Shown: one piece after another, positions 10,516 to 21,470 of the stretch
Position numbering within the stretch: the first letter of the stretch is position 1
How the letters are laid out: the number at the start of each line of letters is the position of its first letter
Source: Gonocerus acuteangulatus
Taxonomy: Eukaryota; Arthropoda; Insecta; Hemiptera; Coreidae
DNA length: 64,000 nt
Direction: 5' to 3'
Assembly (NCBI GenBank): GCA_946811695.1
Contig: OX328130.1
Location: 70,197,842 to 70,261,841 of the forward strand
Position numbers and translations under genes: made by a program
Notes under the pieces: model-generated
Databases searched by the model: none
What the model was told of the DNA's origin: nothing
Seen by the model: only the letters and a program-made list of their open reading frames with translations

Positions 10516-10987
10516 TTGTCTGTTCGCGGCATAAGTCAGCGAATAATGGTCCAATTTTGATAAAATTTGAAATTGGAGGCGGATGGTTACCATTCGAAAG
10601 CTTACTAAATGCAGTATAAAAAAGGTTCTAAAGAAATTTTGGATTAGGCGATGTCAATCGGAGAAATAAGTGCTTAAAACATTAAAGTAATTGATTTCGT
10701 TTATTCGAACGGTTCATATTGTCTGTTTTTATTCCTTGTTATTTTTTAATTGCTTATAGTTGGATAATGTATTTGACAATAAAACAGGTTAAATCAAATA
10801 AGAAAAACAATTTATTGTTAGAAATATATATTTCCAAGATTCGAAGACCTTGTAACTAACGGGGGCCTTTCTGGGGTTGGCCGACACATCCAGGTAAGAT
10901 CATAAATCAAGACCTTTCAAGAAAAGTGTAACCAAAATAATAACTGTTTCTATTTTAATGTTTCCAAATAAGAATACGGATAACAAC
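10066..10987 (+). mobile_element. HINE-B element carrying a MITE in its (TA)n core
   Basis: The 5' terminus TTTTAGCGCGGCTCCTCC starts at 10066 with the CCTCCCT/AGGGAGG hairpin behind it. The (TA)n core is split by a palindromic MITE (10226-10470). After it, TTTGTCTGTTCGCG and the B right half continue to GGATAACAACGGAACC, where a SINE begins in place of the expected GCGCTAAGATG. The 3' hairpin is therefore lost or displaced. Confidence 0.75.
10226..10470. mobile_element. MITE with inverted termini inside (TA)n
   Basis: The ends TGTGGCTTGGTGCTAAAAGG (left) and CCTTTTAGCACCAAGCCACA (right) are perfect inverse complements, with weaker pairing further inward (ACTTCCC...GGGGAAGT). The 245-bp unit has no coding capacity and lies within a TA repeat, compatible with TA target duplication, although the exact target cannot be read in a repeat. 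The superfamily is not assigned. Confidence 0.8.
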
Positions 10988-10993
10988 GGAACC

Positions 10994-11206
10994 AGGGGTC
11001 TCCCGTGGCTAGCGCGCTAGATTCATAAGCGGGAGATGGTGGGTTCGATCCCCACCGGCGACAGGAATTTTCTCATCTCACGGCTCGCTGAGAAAATTCC
11101 TGGCTGCACCCTGGATGTCGGCGATAATGGCCAAGATTTGTCGATGCGCCGTAAAAAAACAACAACAAAAAAACAACAAAAAAACAAAAAAAAACAAAAA
11201 AAAACC
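10994..11206 (+). mobile_element. tRNA-derived SINE (family SINE1)
   Basis: The head has tRNA-like A and B boxes: CGTGGCTAGCGCGCTAG and GGTGGGTTCGATCCCCACC, with CAT in the anticodon-loop position. The body (GGAATTTTCTCATCTCACGG, CTGGATGTCGGCGATAATGG, TCGATGCGCCG) matches the copy at 43193 and, more distantly, 46905-47052. It ends in an interrupted poly(A). RNA polymerase III transcription is inferred from the boxes. Confidence 0.85.
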
Positions 11207-11645
11207 TGTAACGGGATTTCGTTGTTTAATATTTATGAAATATCTTTCTTGTCCCTTCCAGAACATTAGCGGATAATGGATAGCGTCGTATGAATGGCGT
11301 GTATCAGCAATGGACCCAAGATTATGATTTCTTCTTCGAATCAGGAGTTCTCCCTTAGCTGCACGGTCGCCAACCACGATTCCAGCAACGTCATCAGCAA
11401 CAGGTGCATTGAATGTACTCTCTTGGTAGATGGTTCTTTATCAGGATTGATAACAATGGCGTGATTGTCATATTGTAATTTGTGCATATTTGATTTAAAT
11501 AATTTCAACAATTAATTCTGCTTATTCAATAGATCGTCCTGCTCACTGACCGTGGCAAACCGTGAATTTAGGTTAATGTAGATTGGCGAGTGCGTTTTCA
11601 GAGTCCTCACCTCCCATAAAGTAAATTTGGTAAAAATAAAGTTTC
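11207..11645 (-). pseudogene. Helitron Rep fragment (Helitron-like N domain)
   Basis: Minus-strand translation gives, across at least one frameshift and several stops, YQIYFMGGEDSENALANLH, then LLKLFKSNMHKLQYDNHAIV, then FNAPVADDVAGIVVGDRA, RRRNHNLGSIADTRHSYDAI and YPLMFWKGQERYFINIKQ. This is the region of animal Helitron Rep proteins just upstream of the HUH nuclease (compare family motifs such as the QIYFMG block, FNAP...VVG, and SYDALQYPLLFW). The SINE tail abuts its end at 11206. It is an ancient autonomous Helitron remnant and a possible relative of the element that mobilised the canonical Helitrons here. Confidence 0.85.
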
Positions 11646-11825
11646 ACGCCCTCAAAACCGATTTCTTTCAAATTTTGTACACTAACGTATTTTGATGCAC
11701 TAAACACGAATACGTTAAAAAAAAAACCTTCGCATTTAACTAGGAAAGAAGTTATTAAGCACTAAAGTTCACTGTGTTGCGGGTTATAAGAGCTAATGTT
11801 AACAACTAAATTTGTGACGACTTTA

Positions 11826-12370
11826 AGGCATAAATGACGACTCCCTGTCTGTTTTTCTGTTTGTCTGTTTGTTTGTTCCTTATACAAATCTACACCGTTT
11901 GACTGATTTTGACCAAACTTGGAATAATGGTAGGTCTTGATACGAGAAATCTCTTAGGCTAGGTCAAAAAAATCTACCAGCTGTCTGTCTGTATGTTTGT
12001 CCCTTATACAAATCCACACCGTTCGTCCGATTTTGACTAAACTCGGTACACATGTAGATCTTAATCTGGGGAGTGTCGTAGGCTAAGTCAAAAACGTCTT
12101 ATAGCTGTCTGTCTGTATGTTTGTCCCTTATACAAATCCACACCGTTAGACCAATTTTTACTAAACTAAGGTATACATGTATGTCTTGATACGGGGGGTA
12201 TTATAGGTTAGGTCAAAGTCGTCTAGGACTCACAGTTGGGAGGCCACGGGTTCATAACAGTTACAGATTCGTGTTATTAGATTTTAATAATACTTATTTG
12301 GTGTCTATTTTATTTAGGCTTTTCTATACGCAGAAAGTAGGCGTAGCATGGCACGCCGGGTAACGGCTAG
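11826..12370 (+). mobile_element. Non-autonomous Helitron (family C), 3' part
   Basis: Three repeats of about 120 bp (near 11850, 11980 and 12100) each contain CTGTCTGT, CCTTATACAAATC and ACACCGTT followed by CCGATTTT or CCAATTTT. The end reads GCACGCCGGGTAACGGCTAG (12351-12370) before T, a canonical Helitron 3' end (hairpin GCCGGGTAACGGC, then CTAG|T). It has no coding capacity. Confidence 0.8.
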
Positions 12371-12994
12371 TGTTGAATAAAACTACATTTGAAGGGGCCT
12401 GGGCAAAATAGTGCCAAGCAACATTTTTAACAAAACTTAACTGTAGCTGCTATATGTTGGATATTATGTGAGACTATGACTCAAGCTCTCTATGCTACCT
12501 AATATTGTTGCCCCTAACCAGTGTTGTGTAAATTTGAATTAAAATGATATTTGAATTATTAATTACATTTTTTAATTGTAATTGAAAAGTCTGAAAATAT
12601 CAATTACAGTAATTGAAAAAATAATTCAATTTGGATTAACTGTATTTCAATTAAATAGAACTCAAGTATTTGAATTAGGCAGTTTTTTAAAATAAATGTT
12701 GAGTAAATTTGAATTACAATGGTTGATGTTATTTTTCGTCGCTGGGATGATATTTTTAGATGGAACGGACCAAGTGGTAGTATTCCTCCTCACTTCTTCC
12801 TGGAATATTTCGATGGGTTCATCTCCATCTTCTTCAGCCAGGTATTTGATGTTTCTTCCTCAGTGGTAGCCAAGAGAATGACATTTTTCTCGATCTGGGC
12901 GCCTTTTCTCCTCTCTAGACCCAGTATCGGCGGACCAATGGCGTTCCGCTAGTAGCGCGTTAGCAGCGTTAGTAGCGCTGATGGTATTGCGTCT
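12371..12994. other. Uncharacterised AT-rich sequence
   Basis: TTTGAATTA/TAATTGAAA motifs recur between 12530 and 12720. A piece near 12725-12800 (TGTTATTTTTCGTC, TGGAACGGA, CCTCCTCAC) recurs at 14250-14345 on the other side of HINE-A copy 1. No gene is recognised. Confidence 0.4.
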
Positions 12995-13117
12995 TTTTAG
13001 CACTTTCCTCCGAAGGAAAGTAGCTATTGAGGTTGCACTAATGACGGAATTTTTGAAAAATTTCTTCAAATCTTTATCGATCCTACCTAGTAGACACCGA
13101 AAATGACCCCCGTTAAA

Positions 13118-13159
<42 letters not shown>

Positions 13160-14222
13160 CTGTTAACACGATAGCGGCCAGAGTTTTTGTTTTTTCGTCA
13201 GGAAACTTGGTATATAGCATTCAATTAGCAAACGATTGAACGATTTCGTTAATCACCAAAGTCGGTCCACCGGAAGGGGGGGGGGTTTACCCCGAACCCA
13301 AAACACTAATTTGACCATGTCAGCCGTAATATTTGTTATATTTCAACGAAACTTGGCATTCGTAGTGGTAATATAGGGAGACAAGTGAGATATAAAAATG
13401 AACTAAATCGGTTCATTAGGAGGGGGGGGGGGTTACTCCAGACCCACAATACCAATTCGCCACTACCAGCCGTGATTTTTGGTATATTTCGACGAAACTC
13501 GGTATTCGTAGTGGTAATACACAGGTAAATATGTGTTGTAAATATAAACTAAATCGGTTCATTAGGAGGGGGGGGGGGGTTTACTCCGGACCCACAATAC
13601 CAATTCGCCACTACCAGCCGTGATTTTTGGTATATTTCGACGAAACTTGGTATTCGTAGTGGTAATCTACAGGTAAATATGTGTTGTAAAAATAAACTAA
13701 ATCGGTTCATTAGAAGGGGGGGTTTACTCCGGACCCAAATTCCTAATATACTCATACCGGTCGTAATTTCTGCTGTATTGTAAGGAAACGCGGTATACGT
13801 CGTGGGTAACTCATGAGAAAGAAGTGTTGTAAAAATGAGCTAAATCGGTCAATCGGAAAGCGGGGGTTTAATTTGTGATATATTTCAATAGAAAAGCCCG
13901 CCAGACGTAGGTTCAAAAAGCCGCCGCAAGGAGTGCTTTCTACCACTAGAGTGACTGTATCCTGTTCCTGCGTTAGATCAAAATACGATAATATGAGGTT
14001 CTTTGTATTTATTACTTAGTGCAGTAGGTACCATGTGTAAACATAACTCTGGAAGCAAATTAATAATTGATCAGTTACTCATTACAAATTTAAAAGAGAA
14101 CTATTCACGTTTTTATTTTATTTATGTAGGATATTTTAAGCAAATTGTTCTGGAAAGCAGTCTACACTACCCAAATTCTGAGGAAAGTTCTTAGTTATGC
14201 AGCTCCTGCGTGACGGACTTTT
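12995..14222 (+). mobile_element. HINE-A element, copy 1, full length
   Basis: The 5' terminus is TTTTAGCACTTTCCTCCG, which forms a hairpin with GGAAAGT. It is followed by CCCCCGTTAAAATT, (TA)n (13120-13155) and GTGTCTGTTAACACG. The right half holds about four monomers of ~155-160 bp, each with a variable poly(G) run, TTTACTCCGGACCC and TCGACGAAACT. The 3' end has the inverted subterminal repeat GAGGAAAGTTCTTAG, the hairpin GCAG-CTC-CTGC and GTGACGGACTTTT. There is no coding region. The layout matches DINE-1/HINE non-autonomous Helentrons. Confidence 0.85.
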
Positions 14223-14973
14223 TTTTATTCTATTTTCCTCGCCCTAAGGTTGTGATGTTATTTTTCGTCAGAAGATTTTTGGTTGATATTTTTGGATGGA
14301 ACGGAATTTTTCTCCAGCGGTGGTACTCCTCCTCACTTTATTCAAATGGTATTTGAATTACATTTTTTTTTTTTTTTTGTAATTGAAAAGGATGAAAATA
14401 TCAATGGTAGAGGCTAATGTCCCTAGCAGTTTCAACCACCGATATTCTCGAGACCTATGGGGTCTGAAATGAATACATCTATCATTTGCACCTCTGTATT
14501 GTGTCTTAAGCTCTTGAACGGTTAGAAGTTTCTTTGTTGCCCACATCTGTTCAGCCTTGTTCGCCATTTAATTCCTCCATCCATTCTAGAAGTTCCTTTA
14601 ATTTATTCAAGGTATCCGAGTAGATTTATCGGCCTCGGAGGAAAGGAAATCTTGTACAGCCCTCCCCTTTAAGAAGGTCTAGCTAGCAGAGAAAACCTCT
14701 GAGGAGTAGATTTAGGTCTGAAACGGGCTGGTAAAAGGTAGAAAATCAATAGAGAATTAACCTTCCCTATTGAATGGGACCTCCGAGTAATGATGAATGA
14801 CCCCTCTCCCCCTCCTGCCCTCTTTCAACCAACCCCCCCCCTCCACAACGTTCGCTTTTAGGCAAACTCGCCTGAAATTATTTATTGCTTTTGTGAGCGG
14901 TTGGGGGTCTGAAAAGTTTTCCTAGCCGCTGCAAATGAGCTGCGAATGTAGGTTCTATCGACTGCTTTCCGTG
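14223..14973. other. Uncharacterised sequence
   Basis: 14250-14345 resembles 12725-12800 on the far side of HINE-A copy 1. A 69-codon frame at 14358-14567 (minus) matches nothing I recognise. C-rich patches occur at 14800-14845. No gene or terminus is supported. Confidence 0.35.
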
Positions 14974-15720
14974 CTTTTAGCGCGGTTCCTACCTCCATCC
15001 ATAGGGAGGAACTCCGCTTTTAAGGTTGACCTCAAAACGTAATCCGGCAGTGCCGTCTAGAAAATTTCTCACCCTTAGATCACAAAAATTTAACATTAAA
15101 CTGCTAATTACCTGAGCAGCCAATGATCTAAAAAAGGAAATAAACAAAAACAGGAAAATGAGGAATGAGGAAAATCTAGTCAAACAAGATTAAAAAATAT
15201 TTTATTAACGGGCATGAAAAGTTTTGGGATTTTGGTAGATTTTTCTTAATGTTACAAAAAAGGTCGGAAAATCGTGGTTAGTGGACGGTACCCATTCGAA
15301 AGCTTACTAAACACTCTAAAAAAAAAGGTTCTATTGCAATTTTCGATGGGGCGATGTCAATCGTAGTAATAAGTGCTTAATACTTAGAATGTGTTTATTT
15401 TGTTCTTTTAAACCTTTTTTTTTATTTTTTTAACTCATTTGGTTTTAAATTGCATTTATCAGTATAATTATTAATTTAGTAAAACAAGGCAAGAAAATGT
15501 GGAACGTATTGGTAATAGTGCTTTCCTCGAGCGAACATTGAGAAGGCGGGGGAGTCATTTCCGCTTAGAATTCTGTAATTTTCCTGTTGTAGCGCCTTAA
15601 ATCTTCCTTCTCTTTGAGATTCTATTTTATATTTTTCACGAAAATCAAGACCTACTAATAACTGTTTCTATTCCTTTACTCATGGCACTAGGGGTATGAA
15701 CGGAAAGATGAATCGACAGT
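14974..15720 (+). mobile_element. HINE-B element, degraded
   Basis: It starts TTTTAGCGCGGTTCCTACC with the usual hairpin, lacks the (TA)n core, and jumps near 15180 to the right half (AAGTTTTGGGATTTTGG, CCCATTCGAAAGCTTACT, GGCGATGTCAATCG). It ends near TATGAACGGAAAGATGAAT, so the 3' hairpin is missing. Confidence 0.6.
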
Positions 15721-16020
15721 ATGATTACATATAACATAATTAATATGTATCTTTATTTGTTAATTATATAATACATCAAGTATTTTTTTTTTATAATTAT
15801 TTTGTTCTTGAATTGATGACATGAAGGACCGACAGGAAAAAAGCCCATTGGCCAAAAACATTGGTGGCTATTTACATTACACTATTTTAAATGATTTGAT
15901 ACAGTAGGTCTGTAGGCCATTTGCGCTTAAGGCGACGGTGACGGTTGCCGGACATGGAGGATGAGGATAGCTTGTTGATTAGAGGATTTTCGTGACCAGG
16001 CAAGCGGGAGTGGAAGTTAG
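15721..16020. other. AT-rich sequence, nothing recognised
   Basis: Contains long A/T runs and no terminal motif or protein similarity. It ends where the inverted duplication of 2399-3722 starts. Confidence 0.4.
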
Positions 16021-17517
16021 AGATATATTTCGTCACATTTGAAAGGTCAAGATCGTTGACCAGCAGAATCCGTCCCCCGGAAGATGCTTTTTGGAGCGAA
16101 ATGTGCGCGAAAAAAATCGTGACGCTTACGTTTTCGAGTTCATTAGCTTACAGGTACTCGTTTTATAGGTTTCTAGCATTTTTAAAAAGTATATCTGTAA
16201 TTGTTTTCGATAAACATTGAAACACCTAATTTTCCAAACTAATTTTCAGTTTGGGTAATTAGAAACGATTTATTCAGTTGAAAATTGTTCCAGAAAGTAT
16301 TATTACATATTACATTTATAGTTGCTGTTGTTGTTCTTGTTCCTTCATTCAATAATTACATATTAGAGAATAGCCAAACTTTAAGCGAACCAAAACCATA
16401 AATATTGAAAGAGTTAAAATTTCTTCCGAATAGTAAATCAACTTGATGATTTTTCTTAGGCGCATGAATTCGCTGGAAAATTGAAGCCGGTCTAAGTGAA
16501 AAAAGTGAGGATAACTTATTGATTAGAGGATTGTCAAACCCAACGGCAAGCGGGAGTGGAAGTTAAGGTACCGGGTTTTGCACAGGGTTTAGACAAAGGG
16601 GATTTCTAGGTCGTTATGGATAGTGAAGTTTGAAACATAGAACTATTGACTATTTTGCGGAGTATTTTGGATTGGAGGGATAGGGTCCTGAGGATATTGG
16701 ATCGCTTGGCACACCCCCAAACTTCCAAGCCATACGTCCAGGTGGTTTGAAGTATTGTAGTGTATATCCACCTCTTGTTCTGTAAAGATAATTTGGAGCA
16801 AGAATCTAGTAGTCTGTTTGTTTCCTGTATTTTCTTTTGTATGAGTTGGCTCCAGGTAAGTCGTTTGTCGAGGGTAAGTGCATATTACATATAAAGGCCG
16901 TGTATGTTCCTTCATTAAACGGTTATCTGTACGCCGTGAATAGAGAAACCTTAACCGACCCAAAACCATAAATATTGAAAGAGTTAAAACTTCTTCCGAA
17001 TAGTAAATCAACGTGATGATTTTTCTTAGGCGAAATAATTCGCTGAAAAATCGAAGCCGGTCTAAGTGAAAAATCCCTTCCAATATTTCAGCGGCTGGAA
17101 AACCCTGAAAGCCTCTTCCACCATCCACTCCATCCTAACTAACGGACTTCTCAGCAAGCTTTCTCTTCAATATTCTAAATCTAATTCTCTCTATACTCCA
17201 CTTGCGGCGAACTTCCGAGGAACTTGTCTCCTTCAACACCTGTTGAGTCGGTCCCACGTGCTATTAAGTTTTCATAATGTACGAACTTGGTGGTGGTCTA
17301 AAACCCCCCAGCTCACGGCTCAAGATTTCATACTATCTCTCGTGAGGTTGATATTTAATAATTAAATAACGCTGTAATTGATGAATACGTATCAGCGAAT
17401 TCACACACAAAAGTCCGACTCGCAGTAACTGCGTCATCATGGCGCATTCCTGTTTTTATCCATACTGACCTTTGGAAAGTTTAGGATAAAAATAGTTAAC
17501 GTTTTGTCCTAATCTGT
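16021..17517 (-). repeat. Right arm of the inverted duplication, with the Helitron empty site
   Basis: This is the inverse of 647-777 joined to 2399-3722. It lacks the Helitron found there: the junction near 17349-17365 reads GATATTTAATAATTAAATAA without interruption. It includes a HINE-B type 3' end (complement of the CGCAG-TTA-CTGCG hairpin near 17420) and family D. The high identity over about 1.45 kb suggests a recent duplication or a family with large composite copies. Confidence 0.8.
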
Positions 17518-17975
17518 TGAGGTCCGGTGCACACTGAAGAAACTGGTTTCATGAAACATATTTTATTAAAGCGTGAACACAGAATAAACTGTTTTCCTTC
17601 GGTTTCATGATTGATTCAGACGACGATGGACTTGTGTTGTGGTGGTGGCTAAAAAATAAAAATTAAATGCCGCAAGTTCTCGGTTCAGCAGATGATTAGG
17701 GATCGGCAACACAGCTGTATTGTTGAAGCTCGAGAACTAATTCAGAGATCCTCATAAATTTATTAAAGCTTTTTTTAGGATGTCGAAGCGAGTCTTTGAT
17801 CGCTTATTGGAGCTAGTAGATCCATTGATGAAACGTGAAACTGAGGCAATAGAAAACCGATTTAACGAATTTCATAAAACCTATTTAACGAATTTCATGA
17901 AACCTACTTAACGAATTTCATGAAACCAGGTTTCATAAAATCGGTTTCATGAAACTCTGTGTTCTCCAACATATG
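17518..17975 (+). mobile_element. PIF/Harbinger remnant with palindromic TTTCATGAAA repeats
   Basis: The left end GGTCCGGTGCACACTG and the right end CTGTGTTCTCCAAC are roughly inverted, as in Harbinger termini. The palindrome GTTTCATGAAAC or close variants recur near both ends (17545-17560 and 17870-17965). A short transposase fragment lies inside. Target duplication could not be identified. Confidence 0.6.
17765..17872 (+). pseudogene. Harbinger transposase N-terminal fragment
   Basis: Codons before and after the ATG at 17780 read FFRMSKRVFDRLLELV followed by DPLMKRETEAIENRF. This matches the N-terminal signature of PIF/Harbinger DDE transposases (FRMS-x-x-TFD-x-LL-x-LV-x-P). The catalytic DDE domain is absent, and the frame runs into the TTTCATGAAA repeats. 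It is a relic that identifies the parent family. Confidence 0.75.
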
Positions 17976-18159
17976 GTTTTATATCTATCGGTTTCATGAA
18001 TCTAAAGTTTAAAATACTTTAAAAATAAGTAAGTAAAAAATGAAAACTTGTTTTCTTTCTTGTTTTGCGATTTTCTCCAAAACGAAGTTAAAACGAGCAA
18101 ATCTTTAGAAGACTTTTCGTCTTAGGTTATTGATCCCCTACACTCTCCTGAAGCTTTTA

Positions 18160-18890
18160 AAATCGGAACATCCTCGTTTCTTTAGAGTATGTACATATTA
18201 CATATATAGGCCGTGTATGTTCCTTCATTAAATGGCTATCTGTACGCCGTGAAAAGAGAAACCTTAACCGACCCAAAACCATAAATATTGAAAGAGTTAA
18301 AACTTCTTCCGAATAGTAAATCAACGTGATGATTTTTCTTAGGCGAAAGAATTCGCTGGTAAATCGAAGCCGGTCTGAGTGAAAAATCCCTTCCAATATT
18401 TCAGCGGCTGGAAAACCCTGAAAGCCTCTTCCACCATCCACTCCATCCTAACTAACGGACTTCACGGCGAGCTTTCTCTTCAATATTCTAAATCTAATTC
18501 TCTCTATACTCCACTTCCGGCGAACTTCCGAGGAACTTGTGTCCTTCAACACCTGTTGAGTCGGTGCCACGTGCTATTAAGTTTTCATAATGGACGAACT
18601 TCGTGGTAGTCTAAAACCCCCCGCCCGGCTCAAGATTTCATACAATCTCTCTTGAGGTTGGTATTTAATAATTAAATAAGGCTTTAAATAACGCTGTAAG
18701 CGGTGATCACGTAGCAGCTAATTGACACACAAAAGTCCGACTCGCAGGAACTGCGTCATCTGAGAAGGTTTCCGTTCTTATCACTAGTGTCATTTGGAAT
18801 TCTTAGAATAAATACAGTTAACGTTTGTTCTTAATAATTTGTAAAATATGTATACTGATGTAAGAATGTAAAATTAAATATCAAAGAAAC
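18160..18890 (-). repeat. Family D copy followed by a HINE-B type 3' end
   Basis: 18160-18715 matches family D at 2405-2870 and 16900-17345, inverted relative to the first, with small differences. It then runs into the complement of the B terminus (AAAAGTCCGACTCGCAGGA at about 18730-18750) and about 130 bp of B 3' region. D joins B termini at three places, suggesting D is part of a larger HINE-B-like element. Confidence 0.65.
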
Positions 18891-19233
18891 GCAAGATCTT
18901 ATGCACCACAAAAGGAAACTGACAGTATCTTAAGCGAAAATTACTTTGATTTCGACGAACGAGATGATTTATAATTAATAATAGTATTCTATATTATAAT
19001 ATCATAGAATATGTATTATATTGTATTAAAACAACGAGGTTTTTAAAGATACCGGCTTAATAGATTAATATGGCAATATTAACCAATATGACAATATCCA
19101 TTTGTGTTACTCTTTTTCAATCTAGCGCTTGTATCTAATTGTTCTTTAGTCTAGTTTAGTAGAATGCTTGTTGCATGTGTAATAAATTTATTTAGTTTAT
19201 CTTTAAGTTGGCAATCTGTGATAATTTGTGATA

Positions 19234-19301
<68 letters not shown>

Positions 19302-19302
19302 A
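18891..19302. other. AT-rich sequence ending in a (TA)n tract
   Basis: No gene is recognised in 18891-19238. The (TA)n tract is at about 19239-19298. Confidence 0.5.
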
Positions 19303-19510
19303 TTCTTGTAGATGACCCAAAATATTTCTTAATGCGTTTCGTTCTTTTAGGCTTAGGGTCGGAAAAAGTAGTACTCCCTTGTGTCACACACTTTATTTTG
19401 CATGCCCTACATGTTTCGTGCCTAATTCATTCGCACCTCATCAGGGGCACGTCTTGCTAAGAAGTCCTCTCGTCTCAAGTACCTTCTACGGAGGCAGGGG
19501 TAATACTACT
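19303..19510 (-). mobile_element. Penelope-type terminus (family P2)
   Basis: On the minus strand this matches the piece at 55611-55827: GACGAGAGGACTTC, a hammerhead-like core, and the end GGGTCATCTACAAGAATAA right against (TA)n. No coding sequence is left. Assignment to Penelope-like elements rests on the ribozyme-like core and the (TA)n boundary, by analogy to the GIY-YIG copy at 44.3 kb. Confidence 0.55.
19402..19450 (-). ncRNA. Hammerhead-ribozyme-like motif (P2)
   Basis: The minus strand has the catalytic core CTGATGA and GAAAC. Stem II is GTGC/GCAC (one extra G before it), stem III is the minimal palindrome ACATGT, and stem I is GTGCCC with GGGCAT (6 pairs counting one wobble). The predicted cleavage triplet is GTA. 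Core and stems agree with minimal type I hammerheads known from Penelope-like elements; the extra purine before stem II is a departure. Confidence 0.6.
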
Positions 19511-19530
19511 ATTACAGTTGTTTACAGTCT

Positions 19531-19535
<5 letters not shown>

Positions 19536-19582
<47 letters not shown>

Positions 19583-19880
19583 TATATATAAATAAATGTC
19601 TATTCGCGCTCTCCTTGGTTCAAAAATGGTCCGATTTTCATGAAATTTGATAAAAAAATCTTTTCTCTAACTTGAAAGGCTCGTTAACCAGCAAAATCCG
19701 TCCTCCGGAACATGGTTGAAATTCGCGTGAACAAAATCGTAAAGCTTACGTTGTCAGGTCCATGTGCTTGCAGATTCTCTTTTTATAGCTTCCTCATCGT
19801 ACGGAAACGAATGAAGCCATTTTTGAGGCGATATTTGAACTAAGATGTTTACATTTGGAATTAAGAAATAAAATAACAAT
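19536..19880 (+). mobile_element. HINE-B fragment starting in its (TA)n core
   Basis: A (TA)n tract (19536-19580) is followed by TGTCTATTCGCGC, GGTCCGATTTTCATGAAAT and AAATCGTAAAGCTTACG, as in other B copies. The match fades after about 19870. The 5' half is missing, with the P2 Penelope-type piece lying upstream. Confidence 0.6.
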
Positions 19881-19959
19881 TAATAAATATATTGATAGAC
19901 ATGATATGTTTTCATAATGATGATTAGATAGTTAGCCGTCGAGGTGATAAGTAAAGATG

Positions 19960-20400
19960 GAATGGTTGGGATTCGGCTAAATAAACCTCAATATGATTGT
20001 TGAGGGATCACACGTCCAGCTGAACAATAAATCACTATTTAAATTATATGGTGTGTGAAAAAACAAGAGAGAGTGAGAAGAAAATAAATGAGAGTGGACT
20101 GTATTTGAGTGAAATATATTAAATGGTAATCAATATTTACATGGAACGTAGGAAGGAATAAAATAGTCTTGAATAGAATCTCTTGAATTTTGATGCACTG
20201 CACTCTCTTCTTTTCTTCTCACTCTCTCTTGTTTTTTCACACACCATATAATTTAAATAGTGATTTATTGTTCAGCTGGACGTGTGATCCCTCAACAATG
20301 ATTTTGTTTTAAAAAATCTATATTTCGGACGTTTCGGCTACTCATTGGTAGCCTTCGTCAGCTAAAATGACAAAAAAAAAAAGAAATTAATACAGAAACA
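19960..20400 (-). mobile_element. Ribozyme-bearing terminus with a perfect foldback
   Basis: The plus strand starts GGTTGGGATTCGGCTAA (as at 60886) and ends in an A-rich run. Inside are two 88-bp arms, 19997-20084 and 20211-20298, that are nearly perfect inverse complements around a 126-bp spacer. A hammerhead-like core follows at 20328-20363. The end motif shared with 60.9 kb supports a dispersed Penelope-type terminal family; no protein is encoded. Confidence 0.55.
20328..20363 (-). ncRNA. Hammerhead-ribozyme-like motif
   Basis: Minus strand: core CTGACGA, stem II GGCTAC/GTAGCC with a 6-nt loop, then GAAAC and GTC. The core residues are intact (position 7 is free to vary). Stem I pairing is weak. 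A degenerate relative with CTGACAA lies at 60.9 kb. Confidence 0.5.
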
Positions 20401-21089
20401 AAAAAAAGTTTATAATTGTGTTAGGTAACAGAACTATAAATACAATTAACTTATAAAAGAACATATCGTCTTAAATTCTTAGAATGAGTAGAATGAAAAA
20501 ATAAATAGGTAGAATAATTGATTTTAATAGTAATTAGTAACATTAATTGATTTTACAAAGAAATAAGAAACTACATACCAATGACAAACGTAGTAGCTAA
20601 TAGTAACATTAATTAATTTTACAAAGAAATAAGATACTACATACCAATGGAAATGCCGAGCGGCAGAGAAAGACCAAGGTTAGCAATTAAGTAACCATTG
20701 TGAAAGTGTCTAAGGAAAAAGGAATCTACTGGGGTATATGTAACTGAAAACAGCAGGTGGTGGGAGAAAGGGGGTAAGGATCAAAAGGCATGTTTATGAC
20801 ATTTTATGACAGGAAAGGAGAAAAAGGTGTTAATGGAAGGATACCCAAGGGGCATGGTAAAAATCTAGGTGGGAGGTCGGGAGAGTTTTTGGAAAATATT
20901 AGCGTACATAGGAGAAATGCCTTGTTTTGTAGTTTATATTGTTTTTGTTTAAGTTTATGTGTACACATTCCGAGATCTGTAGTCTTTTTTTTTTCGTTGT
21001 GTAGAAAGAATTTTCGTGTCGTCGAAGTTAAAAGTGTGTTTTTTGCGTAATGATATGTTTTGGGATTTCTGTGTGTTTTCGTAAATATC
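20401..21089. other. Uncharacterised sequence with a 66-bp direct repeat
   Basis: The segment TAACATTAATTGATTTTAC through ACTACATACCAATG occurs at about 20537 and again at about 20603. An 86-codon frame at 20790-21050 shows no recognisable product. Nothing else is seen. Confidence 0.4.
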
Positions 21090-21470
21090 TCGATTACGGT
21101 AGGAAAACCGTGGTAAGTGGAAGGTGACCATTCGAAAGCTTACTAAAGTCTCTAGTCAGAAGGATCTGATGCAATTTTCGGTAGAGCGATGTCAATCGGA
21201 GAAATAAGGGCTTAAAACTTCAAAAGGGTCTGTTTGTTCTTTTGAAAGGGTTTTTGGGTTTGTTTAACTCACTTTTTAATGAGTTGTTTTAAATTGTAAT
21301 TATCAGTAAAATTAGTCTTTTAGTAGAAGAAGGCAAGAAAATGAGAAACTCATTAGTAGTAGTGTTTTTCCTGGGCGAACTTTGAGAAGACGTGGGCGTC
21401 ATTTCCGCTTAGGCTACTCCCAGTTTCCTGTTGCGCGCCTTAAACTTCCTTCGACAACGTCGCAAATAAA
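21090..21470 (+). mobile_element. HINE-B right-half fragment
   Basis: Contains AAATATCTCGATTACGG, GTGACCATTCGAAAGCTTAC, GCGATGTCAATCGGAGAAA and the CATTTCCGCTTAGG block, all in B order. No termini are present. Confidence 0.6.

Noticed and set aside
13402..13735. G-quadruplex
   Set aside because: Only one G run occurs per ~155 bp, too far apart for an intramolecular quadruplex.
16643..17128. 161-codon open frame on the minus strand of family D
   Set aside because: The opposite strand is also open, other D copies break the frame at different points, and no motif is recognisable. Likely chance openness of a young repeat.
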